Source: Ligustrum vulgare
Taxonomy: Eukaryota > Streptophyta > Magnoliopsida > Lamiales > Oleaceae
DNA: 64,000 bases
Direction: 5' to 3'
Assembly (NCBI GenBank): GCA_963555705.1
Contig: OY743189.1
Coordinates: 1,443,501-1,507,500, forward strand
In this document: positions 1 to 13,124 of the stretch, piece after piece
How positions within the stretch are numbered: the stretch's first letter is position 1
How the letters are laid out: each line of letters opens with the position of its first letter
Notes under the pieces: generated by a model
Database searches by the model: none
What the model was told of the DNA's origin: nothing
The model's input: the letters and a program-made list of their open reading frames with translations, nothing else
Translations under genes and position numbers: made by a program

Positions 1-369
1 CCTGCAAATTACAATGTTACAAAGCTTCTTGAGAGCTGCAAATGCTCCTTCTATGCTGCTGAAAATCTTATTTTCTTCCTATACTGTAAAGGTGGGGAAA
101 AACATGAGCTTGTGACTCGGTGAGTGGAATTTCTGAAATAAATGTACTTTATAAACCTTTTTTGAAAACATAATTTATTTCATAATGCTTTTGCAACTTG
201 AAATCAAAACATACTTGTTAACAATAATTGTTCATAAGTATCATATAATAATCATCTGTGGCATAATTGAAAAACTGTAATATATAAGAAACCGCACCAA
301 AAGGTACCCAACTAAATCATCTGCCAAAGCTGGAATCTGTATCTAGTCATACGCGCGTTTACTACTGAG

Positions 370-540
370 CACCTCCGTACCCGGCCCAAAGCCCCTCTGG
401 GTACAAAAGTGGGTCCCAAATACCTCATATATGCACTCTTATACACGGGCCATAGGCCCCCTCCGTGACAATCTGAAGATCCCAAATAATATCCGCTAGT
501 ACACGGGCCCAAGGCCCCCCCCTCCCCTCGTGCACTAACA
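370..540. repeat. GC-rich imperfect tandem repeats with inverted arms
   Basis: Three loosely related units carry ACCCGGCCCAAAGCCCC, ACGGGCCATAGGCCCC and ACGGGCCCAAGGCCCC. The first is flanked by a 6-bp inverted pair, GTACCC/GGGTAC (377-404). The block stands out against its AT-rich surroundings and resembles hairpin repeats inside other LTRs of this window. Confidence 0.6.
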
Positions 541-1050
541 CAAGAAAAGATAACCATATCGAGTACTTCTGGTGGTTTTGAAGTCATACATGCTCAACTT
601 GACTATTCATGCTCGAAAAACATGGTAAAAAGAGCCATTATGATAAATAAGCTTAATTATAAAACATTTATTTCGATAATTATGCTAAAAGCCACTGATT
701 TCAAACTCATTTGTAACTTAAAGAAAATCAATGTAATAGAAAACTTGTATAACGTAAATTCTTTTACGTTTTTAAAAGAATAATTTTTCCACTCACAGAG
801 TTTATCTACTTGAAGCTAGCAGAGCTGATAAATCTGATTTCATCTCTACATCATCTCTTGAAATAAAAATATAATTCTCATGTATTAAAATCAACTATAT
901 CAAACCATTAAAAATGGGTTAATATCATTTATAACTCAATTTCCTTCGTATAGTTATCAATCAATCGTCAGACATTATCCAACTTATTAGTCCATTCGCT
1001 AATTTTCTATTTACAGTCCTTTATAGGATCTATTCTAACAACTAAACATC

Positions 1051-1051
<1 letters not shown>

Positions 1052-1092
<41 letters not shown>
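1052..1092. repeat. (TA)n microsatellite
   Basis: Uninterrupted TA dinucleotide run of about 20 units. Confidence 0.95.
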
Positions 1093-1095
<3 letters not shown>

Positions 1096-4000
1096 GATCA
1101 AATGCTTAAAAACTAATCAAGAAGATTAACCATAATTAAGACTTTAAAATCCACAAATATTGAAAAGTTGCATCAATTCCAAAATATAGAGCATAAACAC
1201 TAGAACTTTGAAAGTATTCTTCTTGCACAGATTTTCAACAACAACTCAACTATTATCATTTCCCAACATAGCTGAAATTTCTCTTAAAATACTGAGGAAT
1301 TCAACATAATTCCATTATTTCATACTTATTTATCACCAATCAAGTATTTAATATCATATATAATCATCCAAAAGTTAAAGATCAAAATAGTAATTTCGAA
1401 AACCCATTTCATGATTAATTTCATTTACCATCAAAATCAACATATACTATTTCTTGAAAACTTCTTTAGTATATTACCTCAAATACATGTCAATAAACCT
1501 AATATTTGCTAAATTTCGAATATAAGTCAATCATTCATAAACTCTAAAAACTTTAAACACAAAACATCAACTATTAATATTCTTGCTTACCTTTAGGAAT
1601 TGGAGAAGAGATTCAAGAACACAAGTTTGAGAATGTATCTTCCTTCATTCCTTCTACAAAAGTCGATTTATCGACGGACCGACCGACTGACCTGTCTCTC
1701 TCTTCTTCTTTTTTTCTTTTCTTTCCTCCCTTTCTTTCCTTTCCTTTTCTCATTTTCTCCTTTTCTTTCCTTTCTGCCGATTTCTTACCCTTTTCTTTCT
1801 AGTACCTTCCATTTTCTTTTATTTTAAACATATTAATATTATTTATTTGCAAGTCAAGCCCTCAAATCTTAAAATAATATGACCTTTAATCCTTTAATTC
1901 GATCAAATGAGAACTAAATCCATGAAATTCTAATTTGTATCATTTATGTCCTTTAAATACTTGTAATTATAAAATAGAACCATAAAGAAATCATTTAATT
2001 AATTTAAATCCTCATAAAGATCTTTACTTCAATTTAAGTCCTAATAAACTTATTTGATCAATCCAAGTCCTTATTTGACTTGACCATTTGAATATTTGAC
2101 TTTGACTAAATAATTTATTGACTTTTTAACTAGTATAGACCGGGTTGTTACACTTTAGACCTATCAGCTTGTGCATGGTGTTCAATAAGCTCATCACTAA
2201 GCTTTTGAATACCAGGCTGAGTCTTTTGTTGCCTCGTATGTAATGCCCCAAATTATATTTTAACCCGATGCGTTATCAAACATAATCTCGTTCACGTTAT
2301 AATTTTGAAAACAATAAATTTAGGAAAAATATATTAGATTGAAATAATAACTATTTTTTTATATAAATAAGTTAACAATATATTTCAAGTGGACTTAGAA
2401 TAATGAGAAATAAATAATTTGAAGAGGTTATATAAAAATTCAGCAACTTATGCCATTTTTCTTGAGTAACGCATTCTGTTTGTAAAAAGTATTTAACATG
2501 GAAAACGATGTCTAAAAATTATGAAATTTTATTACAGTGTCAAGAACTCATATAAATACAACATATAAAATTTTGGGGTCTTGATGACAACTTTATAGTA
2601 CGAAATTAATTTTGTTAAACAGGCTGATTATTGTTTCCTAAACTGCCCCGTCGCAGTTCACAAAAGAAATTCATAATAAATTATACGGGACTCCAAATGA
2701 CCTAATTTTTTTTCCATATGATAGATAACACATAAAGGGTCATTTTCCATTTTGAAACACTCAGAAATTGTAAATATACAACCTGTGGTAAATTTTCAAA
2801 TTGCAACCCATAATCTGAAATTTTTCAGGCAGCAATCAAAGTATACATTTTCTCCAAAAATAACATTTAATTGATCAAGAATTGCATTCATTCAAGAACT
2901 TTTGAATCTTAAAAATGTATTGCAACATTAACATAAATAAATCCAAACATAAATACATAAAAATTTAAATTTTATTCACTACTGTCGCCATCACGCCTTG
3001 TCTAGTCCTTCAATCTGTAAAGTTTTTAAATATGAGCATTTGAAAGAAATACTCAGTAGTATATACACACGCTAATGAAATTAAAATATACCAACATTTA
3101 ATTAAATGCCAACATCTACTTTGGGAAACATTTTAACATGACCAGTTAATAAAATTTATTGTGATTACGTTCAATCACAACATATAAGATGATTACCTTC
3201 AATCATCAATCATAATCCCATCATAAATAATTTGATAGCATGCCAACAATTAATTAGCACATGAAAAGCTATGCATTTCATTAAATATAAGACATTGATA
3301 CAAATTTCATGCTAGCATAACATTAAATTCAAAAGCATAACAACTTGTGTACGGGAAGAGGATACTACCTTAAATTTTTCAGAAATTATTGAGTTAAAAC
3401 GCACGTAAAATTGAAATACACAATCACCTAAAAACCAAATGCTTGCCAAAAACCTGTAGTGTAGTATATCAATAGGATAAAGAATTTAATTTTGCTGTTG
3501 AAATATTCGTGGTAGGAAATGCGTGCAGGAATGGAGATAGAAAAATAGTGTACTCGTTCAGCTGTGCTATTGAAATGGGATAAATGAATTACTTTAAATG
3601 GATAAGTTATACAAGATAGAAAGTGGAAGAGAGATTAATGGGTTAATGGGATAGAATCATGCTAACGTTCAAGTGATGAGACAAGTTTAAAATTCAAAGT
3701 GGAAGTTACAACAATTTGGGACGTACATCCACCGAAAATATTTCCAGCCATTTGATGTGTATTTGACACGTGAGCAAAGGTTGTATATATTACTTTAGAA
3801 TCCATTTATAATAAAAAAAAAATTCTCGACTCCGACTTACACTATTTAATGTAAGCTACAAAATGACACCAATATTGATATACTTTTATCAACCTTTAAA
3901 ATACGTTTAAATATTTGATCCAATTAAAATTTTTAATTTTTTTCAAAAAGAAAGACATCTATATTTATATCTATACTACTTCTAAAAGGCTCTTAAAGGG

Positions 4001-5419
4001 AAAAACATTTTTGAACTATATTAACCCTACAAATCTTTTAAATTCTTTATTCATCCTTAATGTTCATTAATGTCCATTTAATTTATCAAATTTTAATCAA
4101 TTAGTTTACCTAAATAAATAATTTATCAAATTATAAACCATTCATATTCTCATTCCATTATTTTTACTCGATGCATATGGACGTTGATATATTCTTAGGA
4201 AATCTCTAGGTATGTAATTCAATACTTTCCTTATTTTCCAATTGCATATTTCGTTAATTTCTTATTCTGTTTGATCGCTTTAGTATGTGAGAAAAGTAAT
4301 AATAAAAGTAGATGAAGATGAGAATCGAAATGTTTAAATCTTGACGTGCTTTAAATCTCCCTCTATAGAAAGATGTGCGTAGGTGGTGGAAACATTCATG
4401 ATTCGGTGTCAAGGACCGTAACAAAGGTGCCCCCGTGAAACTCGAAGTCGGTTGGCTTTTTTTAGTTTCTATCGAAAATGATAAATTCCGGTTTGGATTT
4501 GCCCTATCGAAGTCTACACATTACAATCATGCAAAAGTAGTGAAGTTGAACAAGTACAAAGTATTTTGAAAACTTCTATTTATATGTTGGACAATACAAC
4601 TATTTGCAAGCTTAAATAATTGATTTTGTTTTTATGAATATTTTTATTGTTATATCTTCAGTTTTGTGTGTTTATGTTTGGATGTGAACTGGAACGATCA
4701 AAGATTCATAATTTTGAATTTTATGAGTTGACTCATTCGGATGTTTCTATTATAATTATTTTAAGAATTCTATTGATTCTATATTGTAGAATGTTGTAAC
4801 ACCCCAAGTTCGAAATCTTAAAATTAGGCGTGTTAACTTCCATTCACATTATATGCAGAAAATAAATCATTTAGAACCTTAACATTTTCATTTCTATTAT
4901 AAAATTTTACAGAAATTTCGACAGAGTCTCCTCTATAAATTGGACTTAGCCAACCTGTAGAGAGACATCATAACTATTTTCAAACATACATCTCAACTCA
5001 TTCAAATCCCAAACATCATCAAACCCCTTTACAAAAAGAATCCCAAACTCCTCAACGATATAATTCCAAATAATAACTTTAACAAATACAACAAGAGGCA
5101 ATTTAACCTCAAATACGATACTCATACTTATTCGAAACTAACTCCAACCAAGCAATTATCAATTATAGATAAATTAAAGAATAATTAATGAGACATTGAA
5201 ATAAATTCTAATTTGACTTTATTTAAAAGGTTGAAGCAAGTATATTCTGAGTCTGCCACCAATTGCTCTCCTCGTCTCATCTAACTTTCATCACCTGAAA
5301 TATATTGGAAAGGGATTGGGGTGAGCTAAAGCTCAGTAAGTAAACTTTATGCACGTGATGCATGCTCATTACATGAAATGCCTTAGACCATTAAAAGTAA
5401 TTATCCACATTTACTTTAC

Positions 5420-5640
5420 TTTTCAAGACTTCAAACTTTCCAACCTTCACTTAAACATTTCCAAAACTTTAACTTCATTTCAAGACTTTCATTTCAAGAC
5501 TTTCACATCATTTCAAAACTTTTACTTCATTTCAAGACTTTTTACTTCATTTTAAGACTTTCACGTCATTTCAAGACTTTTACTTCATTTCAAGACTTTC
5601 ACATCATTTCAAGACTTTTACTTCATTTCCATCGTGAGCG
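5420..5640 (+). repeat. TTTCAAGACTTT-type minisatellite
   Basis: About ten imperfect units of CATTTCAAGACTTT(C/T)AC follow each other. The frame at 5349-5555 is an artefact of this array. Confidence 0.85.
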
Positions 5641-5713
5641 TAATTAGTGTATCTTCTAGCCAATCACAATGCAGTGGACAATTTCCCTTATTTAAAACCA
5701 GGTTATCACTTTT

Positions 5714-5865
5714 CCACCGCAAAGCGGTTTAATATTTGCCACCGTCAACCGGTTTAGCAATCGTCACCGCAAAGCGGTTTAATATTTGCCACCGCCAAGC
5801 GGTTTAGCAATCGTCACCGCAAAGCGGTTTAATATTCACCACCGCAACAGTGGTTTAATTCGGGT
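5714..5865 (+). repeat. 25-bp tandem repeats, each a small hairpin
   Basis: Six 25-bp units each hold ACCGC-AAA-GCGGT or a variant (ACCG..CGGT, ACCGC-CAA-GCGGT, ACCGC..GTGGT). Sequence changes between units mostly keep the stem. Confidence 0.85.
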
Positions 5866-6847
5866 ACGCCGGTCTCCCGCGCCCCATTTCCCACTCACAC
5901 CTTTCATGAATTAGAAGTACACCCATTATTTCTTAAAAACTTGGGATACATAACTTTTGAACAACTTGCACCTTAACACATTCCTTTCATTTAAAAATAT
6001 TTGACTTCCCAATTTCGATGCCAATGCATACTTGATGATGCAATGACATAATAATGTGCATGCTTTAATATTTCCTTAAATACACATACTTCCACGTAGT
6101 AACTAAAAGCATTAAAATCAATTAACAGGAATGTCGATCAAGCACATTAATTCCACATTAACATTCCACTTTGATGAAAGTAGGGGGGAGTTTACTTACA
6201 TGACATCCTTAGTATTTACCGTTATCTGGGTTTTTGCAAGTGGAGGAGCTTCGAATGCCCGTGTCATCAACGTACCAAAATCTTAGTTGCATCTATTCAT
6301 TTAGTAAAATATACTTTCAGTTCAATTTTATATATTCATCATTCTTTTAACATTACATTAAACAATTTAAAACAATAAATCTATAACTAACCATGTAAAA
6401 CTAAAAATTCAAAATTCACATCTCTCAATGTCACCTTATATACAACTTATACCAAAATTAACAAAAATCTTACTAACAACTCTAATCATTCAAGAAGGTT
6501 TCCCAATTAGACAAATTACAAATTTCCACTCATAGTTAAATACTAACAGTAAACTAACAGACTTAAATTCATAATTTATCAAAATTTGAAATTTTAAACA
6601 ATGTTCCATTTTACTAAAATCAGTCAAAACAACCTAGATCTATAAATTCCAAAATCTAAAAAATCACATGTATAGTATATACACTGTCATCATAAAGCTC
6701 CCGAATTTTGAATTTGACATTTAACATATGAAATGTAAACAAAAATTGAATCTGAATATATATATGTAAACATAAAATCTGAATTTTACATATATTTATA
6801 CATATCATTCACATACTAAAATTAACAATTGAGGTAAAAGAATTCTG

Positions 6848-6894
<47 letters not shown>

Positions 6895-9475
6895 GACATA
6901 CATCAACATCACTCAAACTCCAATTTAACAGTTTAATTCAAAAATCTATCTAAACTTAAATCTGAAATATACAACCACAGGTAATACCCCCACATACAAT
7001 TGCACAAATTCGTGGATTATACTTTGTGTGTGCGTGTGTGCGTCATGTGCAGCAGCTGGCAGAGCAGGGGAACAATATGGGTTCCTTACCGAGGTTGGGT
7101 CTCCACATTGCAGAAGAGGCGCCGGTGGTAGGGGGCGTTTCTGGCGCCGCCAGTGCGCCACAAGGGGCGGAGAGAGAGAGAGAGAGAGAGAGCAGCCGAG
7201 GGCGGGGTGTGTGAGTGATAGAGAGTGAGTCGCGAGAGAGGCTGAGAGAGGAGGGAGAGACGAGAGTTGAGCGTGAGTGAGGAGTCCGAGAGTTTTGAGT
7301 CGGGTGTGGGAGGGGGTTAGGGTTATAAATTTGATTTCTTTTGTGAATTGCAAGTTTAGTCCCTAGGCTCCTAAATTTGGCAATTTAAGTCCACAACTCA
7401 TAAATAAATTTCATAGTGCCACCAAACCTTTTTCCAACTTCAGTTTATGCAATTTAGGTTACTTACCACTTAATAACAATATAAATCAACAAGTTTAAAA
7501 AATAAACAAACAATTAGACATAGAATTGTACATAAACAATTTATAAATATTTTAATTGGCACATTGATTGAGACGGCATCCAAGTCCTTCCACTACAAAA
7601 TAATTCATATTATCGACATTAAAATATCATTAAATTCAAAATTTATAATAACATTAAAATAATTATTACGTGAAATTTAAGGATCCATGTAAAAATGAAA
7701 AGCGGTATTACAATTCATTACCGCAAAAATGTGATACAATTGAAATTGCAAACTAATTTTGAAACAGAATGACAATGAATCCACTTTCAATTCATTAAAA
7801 ATGCTAATAATCTGCTTATATTTTCTGAATTTCTTCTTATGAATACCCTGTATTTCTTACAATAAATTTTGAATTCTTTATAGGCTTTTTATTGAATTAT
7901 CAACTGAGATTTGAAGAGAAATGCTTAGAATTGAATTAGTGGCAATGCATATGATAGGGTGACCGTTAAGTTTCAAGGAGTAGAAGCAAACATAAGCTTT
8001 TGCTTGGACGATTGTAGGAAAAATTTATAATAGGTATCTTATTTGAGAAATTTATGATTGGACTGCTTTAATAATATTTACCGTTATCGAAGATTTGCTA
8101 GAGTCTAGTGATGGCAACGGGGCGAGTTCGGGTTTGGGGCGTGAGTTATTTCGTCCCATTCAGGTCAGGTTCGGGTCGGATTTTTTTGTCATCTATACTA
8201 GAGTCTTCATTTATTTCATCCGATCTTGTAGAATGATTTTTCATTATCTTTAATAGTTTGTACTTTTATTTTCTATTTGTAAATTTTGAGGTTTTCAAAG
8301 ACGTGAGAAAGAAAAAAAATTACTTTTTTTCAGAGGAAACATAATATTTTGTGCATTTCATATGAGCAATCTAAATGTGGAAGAATTTGTTATTACACTT
8401 TGACAAAAAAAAGTATAGATACTCCAAGTAAAAGTTCCAAGTATAGAAATATACAAATGTGTTAAATGGGAAGCCAAAATACTCAAGTTCTGGAGCAAAC
8501 ATATTATGTATTGTTCATTGGCTAAACAATTGATGAAATTGATATAAGAAGTTTAAAGTCAGGGCATATATGGATATGTTCTCATCCACAACCTTATTTG
8601 ATTGATGAACTCAAAGGGATTGATGTTGTCTCTTTTCAGAAGAATTTTGGGCTCAAAAAGGGATTTCTATGATGTTAATAATATTCTTTTAGGATAGCTA
8701 AAGAGTTGATTACGTTTTGGAATTTAGAGGTATTTAGTGTAAAATGGGCACTATTCACGAAGCTATATCTTGAATCTCATGCATTCTCTAGGTAATCACA
8801 ATAAAATTAACAATTATTAATTTTATATTTTGTAAATATAGCCCTAAAAATTCTTATCAATACCTCACCGAACTCATAAAATTTTATATCACGAGTTAGT
8901 CAATCAAATGTCATTCGCTAGAAGGTATTCACAATATTCAAGTTGCTTTTAGTATTGTCATATTTCAAAATCTTCTCTAATTGTATTTGTATTTGTATTT
9001 GTATTTTTACGAATATAAATAAATTGTCAATTTCTTCATTGTAATATTTGATAATATAATATAGCATGTTATTATAATTATTATTACTTTAACTTTATAA
9101 TTATTAATAATTAATAAACAAAAAATTTTAAAATATAGAAAGTCTAAAATATTGTTAGACGATCACGTGCAACGCACGTGTATATCACTAGTTAATTTAA
9201 AAAGCTTGAACTTGTCTTGAAAAATATTTGAAGCTCGACTAATAAGTTTGACACTTTAAAATAAGTACAAATTCGAACATGCAACATGATAAAATATTTA
9301 TCACAATTAAACAAAATAATTGCTAGAAAAGTGCATGTAACATCATATCGTGACCAACAATTAATTTAAAACATTGAAAAGTGTCGTAGTGACGTCACAA
9401 GCTCATTAAAACGCTTTTGAACTTAACATAAAAAAATTCTTCGTTAAACTTAATTTTTTTGGTCACTACATCGCA

Positions 9476-10880
9476 TTATCTCTCCCCAACAGAGTGGATT
9501 TATCCCTAGTAGGCTTATTGTTGATAATTTTTTATTGTTTCAAGAACTCCTCTATACTTTGGATAATAAAGTAAAAGAACGGAATACTATGTTGAAGTTT
9601 GATATGGCTAAAGCATATGATCGCATGGATTGGGGTTTCCTCCGTACAGTGCTTGAGGGCTTTGGATTTCACTTGATGTGGATGGATATGATCAGGAGAT
9701 GAGTTTTAGGATGTATGTTCTCGGTGCTCTTGAACGGGAAACCATGAGGTTTCTTTCCATCCTCACGGGGAGCCAGGCGGGGAGATCATTTATTGCCATC
9801 TCTCTTCATCATTCCTGCTGACTACTTCTCATGTTTACTCACAGTGAAGTTTCAGAGGTATCCCAGTATGGCTTTTCGAAGTGGTGGGGCTACTCTTATC
9901 TTGCATTTGTCATTTGCTGATGTATGATCATCTTTTCTAATAGTCAGAAATCGTCTATCAGGAGGGTGCTTGAGTGCTTGGAGTATTACGAGGAAGTTTC
10001 GGGCTAGTTGGTGAACAAAGACAAGAGAGGACTTATACTCCCCAAATGAGCTTCTATTAGTTAGATTAGACGGCTTGAGCACTTGACAGGTTTAAACATC
10101 AGCAACCGCCATTCACTTATCTGGGGGTCCCTTTGTATAAGGGGGCCAACAGGACCTTTCTTTATGATGACCTTATTCAGAAGATTATGAGCCGGATTTC
10201 TGATTGGGCATCACGTTTGCTTTCACTTGGAGGACGCATTACTTTGCACGATTCCTTTGGGATCCTGCAACCTCTTAAGGTTGTACTGAAGAAGATTGAG
10301 ACCATCTTTGCACGATTCCTTTAGGATTGCATGGATCATGTACATCGGTTACACTGGCGTATATGGGAGGATTTATGCCTTCCTACTGATGAGGGGGGCC
10401 TTGGCTTTAGACAATTCTAGGATACAGTGTATGCTTTCTCATTAAAGCTTTGGTGGTTTTTTCGGTCTCAGAGAGATCTCTTCGGGCTCGATTTTTACTG
10501 GGAAAATATTGTATGGGGACACCCCCTTCACTTGATGGTATTCCACATTTGGCCTCTCTTACTTGGAAGAGGTTGAAAAGGGAGGGATCACGGGCTAAGT
10601 CACACATTGCGTGGCATCTTGGAGTTGGACAAATATTTTTTGGCATGATTGTTGGATGGAGGACACTACATTGGTTGCGCTCTTTCCAGATAGGCATCAT
10701 AAATCAGGGAGGGTGCAGGAATTCTATAGGACACTGGATGGGATTTTCATCATAAATCAGGGAGGGTGCAGGAATTCTATAGGACACTGGATGGGATTTT
10801 CGCAGACTCCTTTAGATCCTCCAACCCGTTATGGTAGAGCAGATTGGGTTTATTCTTTATCTGTTGACATCCCTAATTAG
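9476..10880 (+). pseudogene. LINE reverse transcriptase fragment
   Basis: Three-frame reading gives the L1 RT blocks in order: SGFIPSRLIVDNFLLFQELL, MLKFDMAKAYDRMDWGFL (the FD(M)xKAYDR block with a catalytic Asp), then HLSFADV* in place of the FADD catalytic box, followed by the thumb-like TYLGVPLYKG and ISDWASRLLSLGGRITL. The second catalytic Asp is changed and the frame has stops (for example after MIRR and after FAD V), so no active enzyme can be made. A 53-bp tandem duplication (10696-10801) disrupts the part after the thumb. Confidence 0.88.
10696..10801 (+). repeat. 53-bp exact tandem duplication in the LINE
   Basis: The unit beginning ATCATAAATCAGGGAGGG (10696-10748) is repeated head to tail (10749-10801) with no difference seen. 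It is a local duplication after loss of function. Confidence 0.9.
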
Positions 10881-11285
10881 ATTGTTCGGAGGGATACATC
10901 AGATGGCAGATTCTCTACCAGGTATGCTTGGCAGTTGGTTCGGATAGGACATCAGTCACATGATTCTTATCGGCTGTTATGTACTTTTCCTGTCATTATT
11001 TCTTATTTTAGTTGGAGGCTTTAGCAGGGGCTTATCCCTATTGACACGATTATCCAGAGGAGGATTGGCTGTCACTTGGCATCATGGTGTCAATGCTAAG
11101 AAAAGATGGAGACTATTATGCACATTTTTACGAGCAGTGTTATCTCCGATCAGGTATGGAGCCACTTCAGAGACATCTTTCATGTGCCTATGGTTTTGAG
11201 TGAGGATGTTCGATAGAGATTCCAGAGATGGAGATATTTTGGACTGTATGTTAGGCTGGGCCGTATTCGCACCATCATTCCTCTA

Positions 11286-11990
11286 TTGATATTTTGGTTT
11301 TTATGGACTGAGAGGAATGACACGAAACATAGGGGTATTCAGATGGAGCCTCAGAAGATTATTTGGAGGGTGTGTCGCATTATTTCATTCCTTCAAATTA
11401 GGTGGCTCATCAGACAACAGCATCGGTGTGGGGATATAGTTATTGCCCCATTATTTGGTATTATACTTGCTCTCTCTACCCCTTCACTCCCTATTCTAGT
11501 CCTTTGGCGTGTTCCATTAGTGGGAGCCTATAAGTTCAACACTGATGGATGCACTAAGGACAACTCTGCTAGTGGAGGGGGTATAATCAGGGACCATGGC
11601 GGACAATGTATCAGGGCATTCTATGAAAACTTCCTTATACTTGAGGAGGAGCTGTGAGCCATTCTCGATGAAATTCTTCTTGCTCACCAAATGGGTATCA
11701 CATCTATTTGGATTGAGGCTGACTCCACAACAATTATTCATTGCATCATCAGGACGGCGGACCTTGATTGATTCAGGGTTCTTAGACAAATCAAATATAT
11801 TCTTCATCTGGAATGGGACACTATCTCTCACATCTATGTGAGAGTAATCTGGTTGTTGACTCACTTGCTTCTGAGGGATGAGATCAGAGAATGTACCAAG
11901 AGTATAGACCGCAGTATCTACTACGTAGCATCGGGGTACTTGTGCAGATTGAAAGACATGGACTTCATAGTTCCACAGAGGATTATAGTA
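11286..11990 (+). pseudogene. LINE C-terminal region with RNase H domain (broken)
   Basis: The frame at 11286-11657 contains FWFLWTERNDTKHRG (typical of the zinc-finger/connection region of plant LINEs) and then YKFNTDGCTKDNSASGGGII, the first RNase H block with its catalytic Asp. After a stop, the next blocks appear: AILDEILLAHQMGITSIWIE and ADSTTIIHCI. Together these are the plant LINE RNase H fold. Stops rule out a functional product. The tail runs into an AT-rich 3' UTR and a short poly-A. Confidence 0.85.
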
Positions 11991-12177
11991 TAATTTTTTT
12001 TTTCTTTTGATGTATGGGGTATGAAACCCTATTTATTTCTTTCAGTTTGTTATTTTCTTTTACTGCATTATCTATTCTTGGAGGTCAGGTTCATGCCCCC
12101 TCCTTACATGTATTATTTCGTTTTAATGTTAGCTCCTGACCTGCATGAGGATAAATTGTGACCAACTCAACCTATTT

Positions 12178-12190
12178 AAAAAAAAAAAAA
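12178..12190 (+). other. LINE poly-A tail
   Basis: A run of 13 A residues closes the LINE 3' UTR, after which unrelated sequence begins. Confidence 0.75.
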
Positions 12191-13124
12191 TTGTTACTTA
12201 AGCCCCTCCCAAACCAAGCGGAGCGAAATAGGTGGGGAATCGTTGCCCACCAATAAAGGACATGGGTTTTTATCTCATTATTAAATCATTCATATTTAAA
12301 ATATAAAAATTTGCAAACAATCCTCATTAAGGACAGAAGCAATAACTTCAACTCTTGGACCCATAAAAACATCATCCAATATTATAAACCATTTCAAACA
12401 AAAAGAGTATGTGAGGATCCTCGGCCCATAATACAACATGTTCAACATTCTAAGGGTATGCTTGGGAGGTTATGGTGCGATTATGAGGGTTTTTTAATGT
12501 GTATGTTATGAGCGTTTATGAGCAGATCTATTTTGAGTGGTTTTAGTAATAGTTTTTCAAATGATCCAATCCATGCTTGAGAGTTTACACGATGTTTGAT
12601 TGCCATTTCTTTTCCATGGAAGTTGGAAAATATGTCAATATTTTCCCTCTTTCTGTTGTTTGATGGCAAGAATTATCAAGGAAATCAATTTCTACCTTTG
12701 TGGTCATGTGATCTTTTTATCTTGCTTTTCATGGAAATGATTTTCCAGCACTTTGGTGTGAATTCATTTTCCACTTAAGGTGGATAATCTGATTTTCCTT
12801 TTTTTTTTTTTTTTTCCATACCCCCCCCCCTTTTTTTTAATTAATTGGGAAATGGTGTACGGGGAAATAGTAAACAAAAATAAATAAAAATAAATTGACT
12901 ACAATAACTAAACTTTAGCAAATTTTTCATAGAAAATAATATCAATTAAACAATAAAGCTTGAAAATTTTCACTTTTTTCACATAGAAAATAAATTCAAT
13001 CAAATACTTACAATTGATATTTTCCACAAAAATAATTCCCAGACAATTTAATTCCCTGAAAAATATTTCATTTTCACCAATTTCCCGTATTTTCAATCAA
13101 ACGGACCAACTTTTTGAAAAATAG
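12191..13124. other. AT-rich stretch without a gene
   Basis: No gene, RNA or complete transposon recognised. It has a T run followed by a C run (about 12799-12830) and paired phrases (GATGTTTGATTGCCATTT near 12590 and TTTTCAATCAAACGG near 13090) that could be the worn ends of a miniature inverted-repeat element. I found no target duplication for it. Confidence 0.4.

Larger units (their letters stand above)
1..2152. mobile_element. 3'-ward part of an LTR (start outside window)
   Basis: Non-coding AT-rich sequence that ends in TTGTTACA exactly where a LINE reverse-transcriptase reading frame begins (2153), as expected for an LTR inserted in that LINE. The ACTCGGTGAGT-like word near 112 recurs in related form in other LTRs here (for example 5325 and 3048). 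It holds a GC-rich repeat cluster (about 370-540), a TA microsatellite and a long polypyrimidine tract (about 1698-1830). The frames at 312-587 and 1600-1827 are by-products of these simple sequences. The left end and the target duplication cannot be seen. Confidence 0.55.
4795..7712 (+). mobile_element. Probable solo LTR inside the Helitron
   Basis: Begins TGTAACACCCC, a very common plant Ty3/Gypsy LTR start, and ends GGTATTACA. It includes the CTCAGTAAGT word seen in other LTRs, two tandem-repeat arrays, a TA microsatellite (about 6853-6892) and a GC-rich GAGA-containing stretch (7020-7320) near the 3' side. Flanks AATGT and ATTCA do not match, so the target duplication is lost or the 3' boundary is slightly off. 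Frames at 6946-7353 come from GA repeats. Confidence 0.6.
3970..9191 (+). mobile_element. Non-autonomous Helitron
   Basis: The 5' end TCTATACTACTTCTAAAAGG matches the TC-start ends of plant Helitrons. The 3' end has a 7-bp hairpin (CACGTGC-AAC-GCACGTG, 9164-9180), a 7-nt gap and CTAG (9188-9191). It sits between A (3969) and T (9192), the usual A^T target, with no duplication. Without the nested LTR (4795-7712) it is about 2.3 kb and has no Rep/helicase frame, so it depended on another copy. Confidence 0.85.
2239..9470 (+). mobile_element. Solo LTR inserted in the LINE
   Basis: Starts TGTAATGCCCC and ends GGTCACTACA, flanked by TCGTA (2234-2238) and TCGCA (9471-9475), a 5-bp target duplication with one mismatch. 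Removing it joins the LINE frame as LLLP-R-IISPQQSGF. Without the nested Helitron the LTR is about 2.0 kb (2239-3969 plus 9192-9470). No internal domain, primer site or second LTR is present, so it is best read as a solo LTR left by LTR-LTR recombination. It has no coding potential. Confidence 0.82.
2153..12190 (+). mobile_element. Decayed L1-type LINE, split by nested insertions
   Basis: The 5' piece (2153-2238) translates as FRPISLCMVFNKLITKLLN, the conserved start of a plant LINE reverse transcriptase. The frame resumes at 9476 with SPQQSGFIPSRLIVDNFLLF and continues through RT, a thumb/connection region and a C-terminal RNase H domain, ending in an A run at 12178-12190. The gap is filled by a solo LTR with a 5-bp target duplication. 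Many stops and frameshifts make it a dead copy. The 5' end is cut by the LTR at 1-2152, so the LINE's own target duplication cannot be tested. Confidence 0.88.

Noticed and set aside
7026..7353. Open frames on both strands in a GC-rich GAGA stretch
   Set aside because: They come from (GA)n and GC-rich LTR sequence. No domain, and both strands are open at once.
4795..7712. Target duplication for the LTR inside the Helitron
   Set aside because: AATGT and ATTCA do not match. An AATGT after ATACA near 8455 was considered, but that end does not look like an LTR end.
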